From assembly GCF_004923205.2 (NCBI RefSeq), contig NZ_SELD02000043.1:1-64000 (forward strand): a DNA stretch of 64,000 bases. Direction: 5' to 3'. The notes beneath the pieces were generated by a model. It was not told the DNA's origin. It saw only the letters and a list, made by a program, of their open reading frames with translations, and searched no databases. A program made the position numbers and the translations under genes. Positions within the stretch are counted from its first letter, which is position 1; the number at the start of each line of letters is the position of its first letter. This stretch comes from Paracoccus aeridis. GTDB lineage: Bacteria > Pseudomonadota > Alphaproteobacteria > Rhodobacterales > Rhodobacteraceae. This document shows positions 36,897 through 45,970 of this stretch, piece after piece.

Positions 36897-37616
36897 ATGA
36901 ACAAGCCGTTGATGGCCAAGGCCACCGCCGTCTGGCTGGTCGACAACACCACCCTCAGCTTCAAGCAGATCGGCGATTTCTGCGGCCTGCACGAGCTCGA
37001 GGTCCAGGGCATCGCCGACGGCGACGTCGCGACCGGCGTCAAGGGGTTCGACCCCGTCGCGTCCAACCAGCTTGACCCGCAGGAGATCGAGAAGGGCCAG
37101 AAGGACGCGGCCTACAAGCTGAAGCTGAAGCACAACCCCGCCGCCGAGGGCGAGGAAAAGCGCCGCGGCCCGCGCTACACGCCCCTGTCGAAGCGCCAGG
37201 ACCGTCCGGCCGCGATCCTGTGGCTGGTGAAGTTCCATCCCGAGCTGGCGGATGCGCAGATCGCCAAGCTCGTCGGCACGACCAAGCCGACCATCGCGGC
37301 GATTCGCGACCGCACCCACTGGAACATCCAGAACATCACCCCGATCGACCCGGTCGCGCTGGGCCTGTGCCGCCAGACCGAGCTGGACGCCGCCGTCCAG
37401 AAGGCCGCGAAGTCGAAGCCCGAGGTGATGACCGACGACGAGCGCCGCAAGCTGGTGTCGACCGAAAGCAGCCTGGGGATGGCCGACGAGCCGCGGATGC
37501 CGGCGGGGATCGCCGGGCTCGAGGGGTTCAGCCTGACCCGCGACGAGGGCAAGCGCACCGACGACGTGGACGCCGACAGCTTCTTCAACCTGCCCAAGGG
37601 GGATGAGGAGGAGTGA
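36897..37616 (+). CDS. trcR: TrcR-like (DUF1013) cell-cycle regulator
   Basis: The product is 239 residues. It begins MNKPLMAKATAVWLVDNTTLSFKQIGDFCGLHELEVQGIADG and contains GPRYTPLSKRQDRPAAILWLVKFHPELADAQIAKLVGTTKPTIAAIRDRTHWNIQNI, two helix-turn-helix-like segments typical of DUF1013. This family is restricted to alphaproteobacteria and has been named TrcR, a transcriptional cell-cycle regulator in Caulobacter. ATG 36897 follows GAAGGAG. It is highly conserved housekeeping and marks the left border of the lower-GC glycosyltransferase island. Confidence 0.9.
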   Translation: MNKPLMAKATAVWLVDNTTLSFKQIGDFCGLHELEVQGIADGDVATGVKGFDPVASNQLDPQEIEKGQKDAAYKLKLKHNPAAEGEEKRRGPRYTPLSKRQDRPAAILWLVKFHPELADAQIAKLVGTTKPTIAAIRDRTHWNIQNITPIDPVALGLCRQTELDAAVQKAAKSKPEVMTDDERRKLVSTESSLGMADEPRMPAGIAGLEGFSLTRDEGKRTDDVDADSFFNLPKGDEEE

Positions 37617-37638
37617 GGCTGCCGGCTTCTTGAGGTAG

Positions 37639-39144
37639 GTGCGGCATCCGCTGATCGCGAGCGAGCTGTTCCAAGCTCGCTGCAACACCGCAATCGCAGC
37701 AAGGCAATTCGGCCGTGTTACGCTGCAAACTGGCTCACGTTCATTGCATCAGGGATTGCTTTTGGAAAACGTGTTCTCTGCCCACGACTTCTTTTTCCCG
37801 GGTACAGACAAGGGGCTGTGCTATCTCGGTCCGCCCGGCAAGCTGCTGAAGAAGCGGCCGGCAGCACGGGTTCGGCAGATTGTCGCGACTGAGAGCGAAA
37901 CCGTAAACAGGAAGATGCGGAGGCGGATAGATCCCCGCTGGCGCACGCCCACCAATCCCCCGGTGTTTGAGACGCTTTCGTCGCTGGTGCTGGCCCGCAA
38001 TCTTGTTGCAGGACGACGTCGCATTTCCATCGAGGGGAAACTGGTACTCAGCGCAGCGGCGGGGGATCGGGTCTGGAAGGCCGTTCTGGACCGACTGGAT
38101 GCCAATGCCGAGCGGCGCTTGAATGCCGAGTTCCAGCAGCGCAAACAGGAAGCGCATCATGGGATGGAAGTGGCGGACCCTGGCGACGACGACGCTCCAT
38201 TTGTCGTCGATGCGAGGAATGGCTTCAACTTCTATCACTTTCTGACCGAGACGATGCCTCAGCTTTCCGTGATTGCTCGCGTTCGGTCGCAAGCAAGCAT
38301 CTTCATACATCTGCCGCGGGTAGATGACCTCAAGGACTTTGTTCAAGGTTACGTCAGCGACATCTATCCGGGCTTGGCGCATCGCGTCAGCTACATCGAC
38401 AAGATGGTCAAGTATGATGCCGCTCGTCTGGTCTATAACCATCGGCACTACCTTTACCAGTCCAGTGATGCGGCGATCGACATCGCGTTTTCGGAGCTTC
38501 CGCAGGACGATCCGTGGCGGCGTCTTGGCTCGGACCGGGCCTGTCGCAAGTTTCTGTCGAAATCGACGTTTGACACTGGAATGCGGCATCTGAGGCACGA
38601 CGCGCTGGAGCGGGTGAGAGGATTGCCACAGCAGGACCGCCCCAAGCGCCTGTGGATCGGGCGCGATCCGAACAGTCCGGATAACAAGAACCGCCCAAAC
38701 GCGCGCGAGAACGAATTGCTCGGAGAATTGCGCCGGCGCGACTTCACCGTGGCCTATCTTGAGAAACTGACGCCTCTTGAACAGATAGCGATGATCAATG
38801 GTGCCGACATCGTAGTCGGACCACATGGGGCGGGATTTGCGCATATGCTGTTCGCCAACCGTCGCGCCCTGTTCATCGAGGTTGGTACGCCGCAGACGCA
38901 GCTGCACCGATGGGGTGACTTTCTCGGTAACGCCCATGTCGCGAGCTGCGCCTATTCCACCGTTTTTGCGGATGTCGAGGGCTACGGCGCTGCGGAAGAC
39001 ATTCCAGCTATTTCGAGCGGGCATCGTGGAATTCATATCGGCGAATTGGCAGCAGAAAGGATCTTGAAGCACATTGACGAATTCTCCGCCCGTCACTGGC
39101 CTGTTTCCTCTGACGCTAAGGAACGGAATCGGACACGTTCGTAA
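37639..39144 (+). CDS. Glycosyltransferase family 61 (DUF563) protein
   Basis: The product is up to 501 residues. The C-terminal half has the GT61/DUF563 pattern: FVVDARNGFNFYHFLTETMP, RPKRLWIGRDP, then LTPLEQIAMINGADIVVGPHGAGF (about residues 375-400) and RALFIEVGTPQ. GT61 proteins add sugars to surface glycans; the substrate is unknown. The start is uncertain. GTG 37639 has a close TGAGG, but an AGCGAGCT hairpin (37660-37681) lies inside the first codons, so a later GTG or TTG start (37744-37771) is possible. Codon use is markedly less GC-rich than in the neighbours, indicating transfer. Confidence 0.8.
   Translation: MRHPLIASELFQARCNTAIAARQFGRVTLQTGSRSLHQGLLLENVFSAHDFFFPGTDKGLCYLGPPGKLLKKRPAARVRQIVATESETVNRKMRRRIDPRWRTPTNPPVFETLSSLVLARNLVAGRRRISIEGKLVLSAAAGDRVWKAVLDRLDANAERRLNAEFQQRKQEAHHGMEVADPGDDDAPFVVDARNGFNFYHFLTETMPQLSVIARVRSQASIFIHLPRVDDLKDFVQGYVSDIYPGLAHRVSYIDKMVKYDAARLVYNHRHYLYQSSDAAIDIAFSELPQDDPWRRLGSDRACRKFLSKSTFDTGMRHLRHDALERVRGLPQQDRPKRLWIGRDPNSPDNKNRPNARENELLGELRRRDFTVAYLEKLTPLEQIAMINGADIVVGPHGAGFAHMLFANRRALFIEVGTPQTQLHRWGDFLGNAHVASCAYSTVFADVEGYGAAEDIPAISSGHRGIHIGELAAERILKHIDEFSARHWPVSSDAKERNRTRS
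37660..37681. other. Hairpin at the left edge of the glycosyltransferase island
   Basis: AGCGAGCT (37660-37667) pairs with AGCTCGCT (37674-37681) over a six-base loop. It may be a terminator for the TrcR-like gene or a remnant of the island junction. There is no T-tract. Confidence 0.4.
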
Positions 39145-39157
39145 GGAGACAGCGTGA

Positions 39158-40000
39158 ATGCGTATTGTCGGGGTTTGCCGGTTTGCACTGATAGGGCGAG
39201 GGGATTGGCAGGCATACCGCGATGTTTCCGACGACGCGCTCGAATCGGTTTACGAAAGTGCAGCGACGGAACTCTTTGCGCCTGAACGCCTGGAGGCGCG
39301 GCTGCGCTCCTTCGAGAACCTTACGTTAGCATCGATGGCACGGCAGACAGACAAGGATTTTCTGTTTCTGGTGCTTTCATCGGATCGCATGCCCGAGAAG
39401 TACCGGAGCAAGCTTGAGGAACTATGCGCGAAAGTGCCTCATGTTGTTCTGCGCTTCTACCCGCCGACCGACGTCGGCTCTGCGGTGATTGCAACATGTA
39501 ACGACTTGAACATCAATCTTTCTGAGTTTGCTCAGTTCCGCCTGGACGACGACGACTGCCTGAGCATCCGGTTTATCGAACGGCTGAAGGTCCATTGTGA
39601 GCGCATGCGCGACCTCCGACCTTTCGCGATTTCTTTTGGGCGCAACCTGGCGGTGTCGATATACCGGGATCGGCCAATTGGTTTCTGGCGATACAATCAG
39701 GCGTTCTTCAGCGCGGGGTTGGCGATCCGCCCGAAACGTGCAGGACGGACTGTCTTTCATTTCGGTCACTTCGCAGTCCAGCGGCGCATGGATCACTTTG
39801 TTGATCAAAGTCACCTGGGAGCTCTCGTTCTGAAATGGCCATCAGACTCCATCCCGATGAATCCAGATAGACCAGGCGAGATGTATGTTCCCATCCCGCA
39901 GAAGGAGTTCAGTGAGTGCCTCGAGCGGGACTTCCCCTACTTGATCGGGTTCGACTTCGAGACATTGCGGCCGACGTCAACCAACCCAACCAGCTCATAA
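39158..40000 (+). CDS. Putative rhamnosyl-transferase-like glycosyltransferase
   Basis: The product is 280 residues. Its pattern resembles the proteobacterial 'putative rhamnosyl transferase' family (PF11316 type): N-terminal RIVGVCRFALIGRGDWQAY, FENLTLASMARQTDKDFLFLVLSSDRMPEKYRSKLEEL, then an Asp-rich FRLDDDDCLSIRFIERL that probably binds metal and nucleotide sugar. It follows the GT61 gene by 13 bases and shares its lower GC, so the two form one glycan-modifying unit. The 3' 64 bases overlap the 3' end of mutS on the other strand, which is unusual. Confidence 0.75.
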   Translation: MRIVGVCRFALIGRGDWQAYRDVSDDALESVYESAATELFAPERLEARLRSFENLTLASMARQTDKDFLFLVLSSDRMPEKYRSKLEELCAKVPHVVLRFYPPTDVGSAVIATCNDLNINLSEFAQFRLDDDDCLSIRFIERLKVHCERMRDLRPFAISFGRNLAVSIYRDRPIGFWRYNQAFFSAGLAIRPKRAGRTVFHFGHFAVQRRMDHFVDQSHLGALVLKWPSDSIPMNPDRPGEMYVPIPQKEFSECLERDFPYLIGFDFETLRPTSTNPTSS

Positions 40001-42591
40001 ACCAGCTCCAGCGCCTCGCGCGGGGTCAGCGTGTCCGGCGTGATCTCGCGCAGGCGCGCCTCTGCCGCCGAAACCTTCGCCGCCGGCGCGGCTGGCGGCG
40101 AAGCGCGGAACAGCGGCAGGTCGTCGATCAGCGCGGCGGGCTTCGCGCCGCCCTCGCGCGCGCCTGATTCCAGCGCCGCAAGAATGTCGCGCGCCCGGTC
40201 CACGACTGCCGAAGGCAACCCCGCGAGCCGCGCGACCTGCACGCCGTAGCTGCGGTCGGCGGCGCCCCTGGTGACCTCGTGCAGGAAGATCACCTCCCCC
40301 TCCCATTCGCGCACGGCGACGGTCGCGTTCTCGACCCCTTCGAGCTTCGCGGCAAGCTGGGTCAATTCGTGGTAGTGGGTCGCGAACAGCGCCCGGCAGC
40401 GGTTCTGCGCGTGCAGGTGTTCCAGCACCGCCCAGGCGATCGACAGCCCGTCCCAGGTCGCGGTGCCGCGCCCGATCTCGTCCAGGATCACCAGCGCGCC
40501 CGCGTCGGCCTGGTTCAGGATCGCGGCGGTTTCCACCATCTCGACCATGAAGGTGGACCGCCCGCGGGCGAGGTCGTCCGCCGCGCCCACGCGGCTGAAC
40601 AGCTGCGAGACGAGGCCCAGATGCGCGCGTGCCGCCGGCACGAACGCGCCCGCCTGCGCGAGGACCGCGATCAGCGCGTTCTGCCGCAGGAAGGTCGACT
40701 TACCGGCCATGTTCGGCCCGGTCAGCAGCCAGATCGCGGGCGTGTCGCCCGTCGTCAGCGCGCAGTCGTTGGCGACGAACGGCTCGCCCTTGCGCCTGAG
40801 CGCGCGTTCCACGACCGGGTGGCGGCCCCCTTCGACCACGAAGGCGCGGCTGTCGTCGACGCGCGGCCGGGTCCAGCCGTCGGCGCTCGCAAGGTCCGCG
40901 AAGGCCGCGGCAAGGTCGATTTCCGCCAGCGCGCGCGCGGTCTGGCCGATGCGCGGCCCCGCCTCCAGCACGGCGGCGACGAGGCGGGCGTAGATCTCGC
41001 GCTCGATCTCCAGCGTGCGGTCGCGGGCGTTGAGGATGCGGGTTTCCAGCTCGCTCAGTTCCACCGTGGTGAAGCGGATCTGGCTGGCGGTCGTCTGGCG
41101 GTGGATGAAGCGCGCGCTCAGCGGCGGGGCGAGCATCTTCTCGGCGTGGGTAGCCGTCGTCTCGATGAAGTAGCCCAGCACGCTGTTGTGCTTGATCTTG
41201 AGGCTGGACACGCCGGTCTCGGCGATGAACTCGCCCTGCATCCGGGCGATCACGCCGCGCCCTTCGTCGCGAAGGGCGCGCGTGTCGTCCAGGTCGGGAT
41301 CGTAGCCCTGCGCGACGAACCCGCCGTCGCGGGTCAGAAGCGGCGGCTCGGCCACCAGCGCGTCGTCCAGAAGCGCGATCAGGTCGTCGTGCCCGGTCAG
41401 GTCGCGCGCCGCATCCGCCAGCAGCGCGTCCCCGTCGTCCAGCATCCCCGCGATGCGGATCGCCGCGGACAGGCCGTTGCGGATGGCGGCGAGGTCGCGC
41501 GGTCCGCCGCGTTCCAGCGCAAGGCGCGACAGCGCCCGGTCCATGTCCGGCACGCGGGCGAGGCTGTCGCGCAGATCGGCGGTCAGGCGCGCGTCGTCCA
41601 CCAGATGCGCGACGGCGGCCTGGCGGCGATGGATTTCCGCAAGATCGCGGCTGGGCGCGCTGATGCGGCGTTCCAGCAGCCGCGCGCCGGGGGCGGTCAC
41701 GGTGCGGTCCACGGCGGCCAGCAGCGAGCCGTCGCGCCCGCCCGACAGCGCCTGCGTGAGCTCCAGGTTCCGGCGCGTCGCCGCGTCGATCTGCATCGCG
41801 CCGGCGCCGCTTTCGCGAACCGGGGGCGCAAGGCGCGGCATCCGCCCGCGCTGGGTCAGTTCGAGGTAGTCCACGATCGCGCCCATCGCGGCGAGTTCGG
41901 CCCGGCCGAAGCTGCCGAAGCCGTCCAGCGTCTCGACCCCATAGGCCGCACACAGGCGGCGCGCGCCCGACTGGCTGTCGAAGCTTGCCGCCGAAAGCTC
42001 GGTCAGCGCCGCCCCGGCTTCCGCCGCCACGTCGTCCAGCCGCGATCCGTCCAGCGCCAGCAGTTCGCGGGGGGCGTGGCGGGCGAGTTCGGGCGCCAGC
42101 CGCGCGGGCGGACAGGGCGCGACCCGAAGCGCGCCGGTCGAGATGTCGACCCACGCCAGCGCGCAGTCGTCGCGGACCTGCGCGAACGCGGCGAGGAAGT
42201 TGTGGCGCCGCGCTTCCAGTAGCGATTCCTCGGTCAGCGTGCCGGGGGTGACGAGCCGCACCACGTCGCGGGCGACCACGGATTTCGCGCCGCGCTTGCG
42301 GGCTTCGGCCGGGTCCTCGATCTGTTCGGCGATGGCGACGCGGAAGCCCTTGCGGATCAGCGTCAGCAGGTAGGATTCGGCGGCGTGGACCGGCACCCCG
42401 CACATCGGGATCGGCTGGCCCAGATGGGTCCCGCGCCTCGTCAGCGCGATGTCCAGCGCGGCGGCGGCGGCGACCGCGTCGTCGAAGAACATCTCGTAGA
42501 AGTCGCCCATGCGATAGAACAGCAGCGCCCCCGGATTGGCGTCGCGGATCGCGAGATACTGGGCCATCATCGGGGTCGGCTGGTCGGTCAT
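39937..42591 (-). CDS. mutS: DNA mismatch repair protein MutS
   Basis: The product is 884 residues. The mismatch-reading Phe-x-Glu motif is in GDFYEMF (F31, E33). The clamp and lever domains lie in the middle. The ATPase has Walker A GPNMAGKST near residue 625, STFMVEMVETA, the Walker B region LVILDEIGRGTATWDGLSIAWAVLEHL and FATHYHELT. The C-terminal domain ends EALELVYELVGL and then VDVGRNVSKSNPIK. Those last residues are encoded antisense to the glycosyltransferase gene and look like a read-through tail gained when the island joined. ATG 42591 is fixed by the conserved N-terminus PMMAQYLAIRDANP. Confidence 0.97.
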   Translation of the reverse strand: MTDQPTPMMAQYLAIRDANPGALLFYRMGDFYEMFFDDAVAAAAALDIALTRRGTHLGQPIPMCGVPVHAAESYLLTLIRKGFRVAIAEQIEDPAEARKRGAKSVVARDVVRLVTPGTLTEESLLEARRHNFLAAFAQVRDDCALAWVDISTGALRVAPCPPARLAPELARHAPRELLALDGSRLDDVAAEAGAALTELSAASFDSQSGARRLCAAYGVETLDGFGSFGRAELAAMGAIVDYLELTQRGRMPRLAPPVRESGAGAMQIDAATRRNLELTQALSGGRDGSLLAAVDRTVTAPGARLLERRISAPSRDLAEIHRRQAAVAHLVDDARLTADLRDSLARVPDMDRALSRLALERGGPRDLAAIRNGLSAAIRIAGMLDDGDALLADAARDLTGHDDLIALLDDALVAEPPLLTRDGGFVAQGYDPDLDDTRALRDEGRGVIARMQGEFIAETGVSSLKIKHNSVLGYFIETTATHAEKMLAPPLSARFIHRQTTASQIRFTTVELSELETRILNARDRTLEIEREIYARLVAAVLEAGPRIGQTARALAEIDLAAAFADLASADGWTRPRVDDSRAFVVEGGRHPVVERALRRKGEPFVANDCALTTGDTPAIWLLTGPNMAGKSTFLRQNALIAVLAQAGAFVPAARAHLGLVSQLFSRVGAADDLARGRSTFMVEMVETAAILNQADAGALVILDEIGRGTATWDGLSIAWAVLEHLHAQNRCRALFATHYHELTQLAAKLEGVENATVAVREWEGEVIFLHEVTRGAADRSYGVQVARLAGLPSAVVDRARDILAALESGAREGGAKPAALIDDLPLFRASPPAAPAAKVSAAEARLREITPDTLTPREALELVYELVGLVDVGRNVSKSNPIK

Positions 42592-42718
42592 CGGGCACCT
42601 TGGGTTTCGACGGTTCTAGGGCGCGGGCCGGCCGATGGGAACCGTTCGGGCGCAGGTTCCGGTGGACAGGCGACGCGCCCGCGCGCACCCTCGCCGCATC
42701 GGAACAGGGGAGGTTTCC

Positions 42719-43555
42719 ATGAGGTTCGTTCCAGCACTCGCAGCCATCTTCGCGGCCGGTCCCGCGCTCGCCGCCTGCCCGCCGCCCGCGCAGATGCAGG
42801 CCGCCGCGGCCGGCTGGCTCGCGGGCCAGCGCCTGCCCGATCCGGTCGTGGCCAGCATGGCCGACGCGGCCTGCGCCTACACCGCCTTCCGCGGCGGGCT
42901 GGAGGCCGCGATGGGCAAGCCGGTGGGGGTCAAGGTCGGCTTCACCTCGAAGCCCGTGCAGGACAGGTTCGGCGTGACCGAGCCTGCGACCGGCGCGCTG
43001 TTCGCGCCGATGATCGTGCCCGACGGCGGGGCGGTGTCGCTTTCGGGCAGCCGCTCGCCCTTCTACGAGGCCGACCTGATCGTGACCGTCGCCGATCCGG
43101 CGATCATGCAGGCGACCACGCGCGAACAGGTCGCGGCCGCGCTGGGCGAGGTGCGGCCGTTCATCGAACTGCCCGACCTTGCGTTGGCGGAAGGGGTGAA
43201 GGCCACCGGGCCGGTCATGGCGTCCTATGGCGTGACCCCCTGGCGCGGGGTTCTGGGCCAGGGCGTGGCCGTGGCCGACCTCGCCGACCCGGTCGCGGAC
43301 CTCGCCGCACTGACGGTCGACCTGAAGGCCAACGGCGCGTCGGTCGCGCAGGGCACCGGCGACATGCTGCTGGGGCATCCGCTGGACGTGGTGCTGTGGC
43401 TGGTCGGGCAGGGCAGCTACGTCCTGCCGGCGGGGGCGATGATCTCGCTGGGGTCGCTCAGCCCCCTGACCGAGGCTGCGCCGGGAACCGAGGTCAGCGC
43501 CGACTACGTGATCGGCGGCAAGCCGATGCATGTCGCCACGCGGCTGACGGACTAG
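42719..43555 (+). CDS. Exported protein resembling 2-keto-4-pentenoate hydratase (MhpD/FAH superfamily)
   Basis: The product is 278 residues. The N-terminus MRFVPALAAIFAAGPALAAC is a signal peptide; LAAC can be read as a lipobox, so a lipoprotein or a secreted protein cut after ALA are both possible. The rest fits the hydratase/decarboxylase family: VGVKVGFTSKPVQDRFGV, SRSPFYEADLIVTV, VRPFIELPDL, LLGHPLDVVLWLV and GSYVLPAGAMISLGSL. Known relatives act in the cytoplasm on catechol meta-cleavage products, so an exported form is odd. No other aromatic-degradation gene is nearby. ATG 42719 has GGGGAGG upstream. Confidence 0.8.
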   Translation: MRFVPALAAIFAAGPALAACPPPAQMQAAAAGWLAGQRLPDPVVASMADAACAYTAFRGGLEAAMGKPVGVKVGFTSKPVQDRFGVTEPATGALFAPMIVPDGGAVSLSGSRSPFYEADLIVTVADPAIMQATTREQVAAALGEVRPFIELPDLALAEGVKATGPVMASYGVTPWRGVLGQGVAVADLADPVADLAALTVDLKANGASVAQGTGDMLLGHPLDVVLWLVGQGSYVLPAGAMISLGSLSPLTEAAPGTEVSADYVIGGKPMHVATRLTD

Positions 43556-43558
43556 GCG

Positions 43559-44305
43559 CTACAGCACGCGTTGCAGGAAGGCGCGGGTGCGCGGGTCCGT
43601 CGGGTCGGAGAAGATCCGCTCCGGCGGCCCTTCCTCGACGATGACGCCGCCGTCCATGAAGACGACGCGGTTCGCGATCTCGCGCGCGAACTGCATCTCG
43701 TGGGTGACGACCACCATGGTCTGCCCGGCCTCGGCCACCCGGCGCATCAGCGCCAGCACCTCTCCCACCCACTCGGGGTCCAGCGCGCTGGTCGGCTCGT
43801 CCAGCAGCATCAGGTCGGCGTCCAGCGCCATCGCGCGGGCGATCCCGATCCGCTGCTGCTGCCCGCCCGAGAGGTTCGACGGATAGGCGTCGGCCCGGTC
43901 GGCCAGGCCGATATCGCGCAGGATCGACATGGCGCGCGCGTCGGCCTGCGCCTGCGGCATCCCGCGCACCACGGTCAGCCCCTCGGCGATGTTCTGGCGC
44001 GCGGTCTTGTTGGCGAACAGCGCGTAGCTCTGGAACACGAACGAGGTGCGGCGGCGCATCGCCAGAACCTCGGCGCGGGTGGCGGCGGCGGCATCCACCG
44101 ACAGGTCGCCGATCTGGACCCGGCCCGCCTGCGCGCGCTCGAGGAAGTTCCAGCAGCGCAGCAGCGTGGACTTGCCGGTGCCGGACGGGCCGATGACGGC
44201 GACGCATTCGCCCGGCTCGACGCACAGGTCGATGCCGCGCAGCACGGTCGTTTCGCCGAAGCGCTTGGTCAGCCCCGCGAGGCTCGCGCCGCACCGCCCG
44301 CTCAT
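43559..44305 (-). CDS. Polar amino-acid ABC transporter, ATP-binding subunit
   Basis: The product is 248 residues with Walker [10 protein letters not shown] (about 39-47), the Q-loop in [14 protein letters not shown], signature [16 protein letters not shown], Walker [15 protein letters not shown] and the switch His in [11 protein letters not shown]. It is of the GlnQ/HisP/TcyC class. The operon order on this strand is binding protein, permease, ATPase. A single permease gene implies a homodimeric membrane part. Confidence 0.93.
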   Translation of the reverse strand: MSGRCGASLAGLTKRFGETTVLRGIDLCVEPGECVAVIGPSGTGKSTLLRCWNFLERAQAGRVQIGDLSVDAAAATRAEVLAMRRRTSFVFQSYALFANKTARQNIAEGLTVVRGMPQAQADARAMSILRDIGLADRADAYPSNLSGGQQQRIGIARAMALDADLMLLDEPTSALDPEWVGEVLALMRRVAEAGQTMVVVTHEMQFAREIANRVVFMDGGVIVEEGPPERIFSDPTDPRTRAFLQRVL

Positions 44306-44333
44306 GCCCGCGTTCCCGTCATGCCCGCGCCCG

Positions 44334-45014
44334 TCATGCCCGCGTCCCCCCCGTCGCGCGCCGCTCGGTCCGCCGTTCCAGCCACGCCTGAACGCGCGAC
44401 AGCACCTCGACCATGATCCAGTAGATGATCGCCACCACCAGGAACGATTCGAGATAGCGGAAGCTGCCCGCGGCTTCCTTCTGGGCCGCGCCCATCATCT
44501 CCGTGACGCCCAGCGTGAAGGCGAGCGAGGTCGATTTCAGGATGTCCACGAAGTAGTTGACCATCGTCGGCGCAAACACCCGCGCCGCCTGCGGCAGGAT
44601 GATGCGGCGCATGGTCTGGCCCTCGGTCATGCCGACGGCGCGCGCGGCTTCCCACTGGTCGCGGGCCACGCCCAGGATCGCGCCGCGCAGGGATTCCGCC
44701 ATGTAGGCCGCGAAGTGCAGCGTCAGGCCCAGCATCGCCGCGGTAACGCCGTCGATTGCGACGAAGGCCGGGATCGCCTGCGGCAGCCCGTAGTAGAACA
44801 GAAACAGCTGCACCAGCAGCGGCGTGCCGCGGAAGAAGCTGATGAACACCCCCGCCGCCTGGTGGGCGACGGGGATGCGAAGCACCCGGATCACGGCCAG
44901 GACCGCCGCGAGTACCAGCGCGCCGATCATCGACCCCACCGCCATGCCGAAGGTCAGCGGCACGAAGCGCAGGATCACGGGCACGAGCCCGGCCATGTAG
45001 TCGAGGTCGATCAC
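44334..45014 (-). CDS. Polar amino-acid ABC transporter, permease subunit
   Basis: The product is 226 residues with about five membrane helices. It carries the HisMQ-type pattern [24 protein letters not shown], and [49 protein letters not shown], which is the EAA loop contacting the ATPase. It lies seven bases after the binding-protein gene. It is related to cystine/glutamine transporter permeases. Confidence 0.93.
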   Translation of the reverse strand: MIDLDYMAGLVPVILRFVPLTFGMAVGSMIGALVLAAVLAVIRVLRIPVAHQAAGVFISFFRGTPLLVQLFLFYYGLPQAIPAFVAIDGVTAAMLGLTLHFAAYMAESLRGAILGVARDQWEAARAVGMTEGQTMRRIILPQAARVFAPTMVNYFVDILKSTSLAFTLGVTEMMGAAQKEAAGSFRYLESFLVVAIIYWIMVEVLSRVQAWLERRTERRATGGTRA

Positions 45015-45021
45015 GCGCGCG

Positions 45022-45789
45022 TCATTGTGCGGCGGCTTGCGCGGCGGGCGTGGTGATGTCGGTGTCGAACCACTTCCGGCTGATCTCGGCCAGCGTGCCG
45101 TCGGCCTTCAGCTCGGTCAGCGCCGCGTCCACCTTGTCGCGCAAGGCGGTGCCCGCCTCGTCCTTGCGGAAGGGCAGGGCGTTCCGGATCTCGCTGAACG
45201 GCTCGCCGGCGAGTTGCAGCGGCAGGCCGCTTTCCTTGATCGACTGGGCCGAGCTCACGCGGTCCATCACGAAGGCATCGACGCGGCCGAGCGCGGTGTC
45301 CTGCTCGATGTTGCTTTCGTAGGTCTTGATGTCGATCTCGGACGCGTAGGGCAGTTCGCGCAGCAACTGCTCGTAGTTGGACCCCAGGTTCACGGCGACC
45401 GTCTTGCCCTTCAGGCTTTCGGGGCCGGTGACCGCGTCGTTGCCCTTGCGGGTCACGACCTGCGCCCCGTCATAGACGTAGGGCTGCGAGAAGTTGAACT
45501 GCGCCTCGCGTTCCGGGGTGATCGTGATCTGGTTGGCGACGGTGTCGATCCGGTTCGCGCCAAGCGCGCCGATCAGGCCCGAAAAGCCCATCGTGACGAA
45601 CTCGACGTCGTCGCCGGTCTTCTCGCCGATGGCGTTCATCAGGTCGACCTCGAAGCCTTTCAGCTCGCCCCCCTCGGTGAAGGTGAAGGGGAAATAGCCG
45701 CCCGACATGCCGACCCGGATCGTTTCGGCCTGCGCGGCGCCGGTCATCACGGCGACCGACAGCGCCGCCGACATCAGCATCTTGTTCAT
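45022..45789 (-). CDS. Amino-acid ABC transporter substrate-binding protein (cystine-type)
   Basis: The product is 255 residues with a Sec signal (MNKMLMSAALSVAVMTGAAQA). The family-3 solute-binding pattern follows: IRVGMSGGYFPFTFTEGGELKGFEVDLMNAIGEKTG, then RIDTVANQITITPEREAQFNFSQPYVYDGAQVV. The ITITPER stretch and overall look resemble cystine-binding proteins (FliY/TcyA), but the ligand is inferred only. ATG 45789 starts a proper signal peptide; an open frame extends further upstream without meaning. Confidence 0.9.
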   Translation of the reverse strand: MNKMLMSAALSVAVMTGAAQAETIRVGMSGGYFPFTFTEGGELKGFEVDLMNAIGEKTGDDVEFVTMGFSGLIGALGANRIDTVANQITITPEREAQFNFSQPYVYDGAQVVTRKGNDAVTGPESLKGKTVAVNLGSNYEQLLRELPYASEIDIKTYESNIEQDTALGRVDAFVMDRVSSAQSIKESGLPLQLAGEPFSEIRNALPFRKDEAGTALRDKVDAALTELKADGTLAEISRKWFDTDITTPAAQAAAQ

Positions 45790-45970
45790 GGGAAAAGCCC
45801 TTCCGGTGTGAAGCCTTCTGCCAACGATGCAGCCGTCATTCGCGTTCCTTGCCAAACCGTCCGCACCGGTCCGAAGCGGCGGGGGCCGCGCGGGGAAGCC
45901 CCTCGACAGGACCCGCGCGCCGCGACAAGCTGGACTCGGCCGCATCGCGCGGCCGGCAGGGGCGGTGGAG

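Noticed and set aside
37660-37681. The AGCGAGCT hairpin as an attachment or terminal repeat of the island
   Set aside because: No second copy was found at the mutS end of the island, so there is no support for element borders.
40279-42222. A 647-codon open frame opposite mutS
   Set aside because: Shadow of the mutS coding frame. All MutS motifs are on the minus strand, and the plus frame is Arg/Ala-rich noise.
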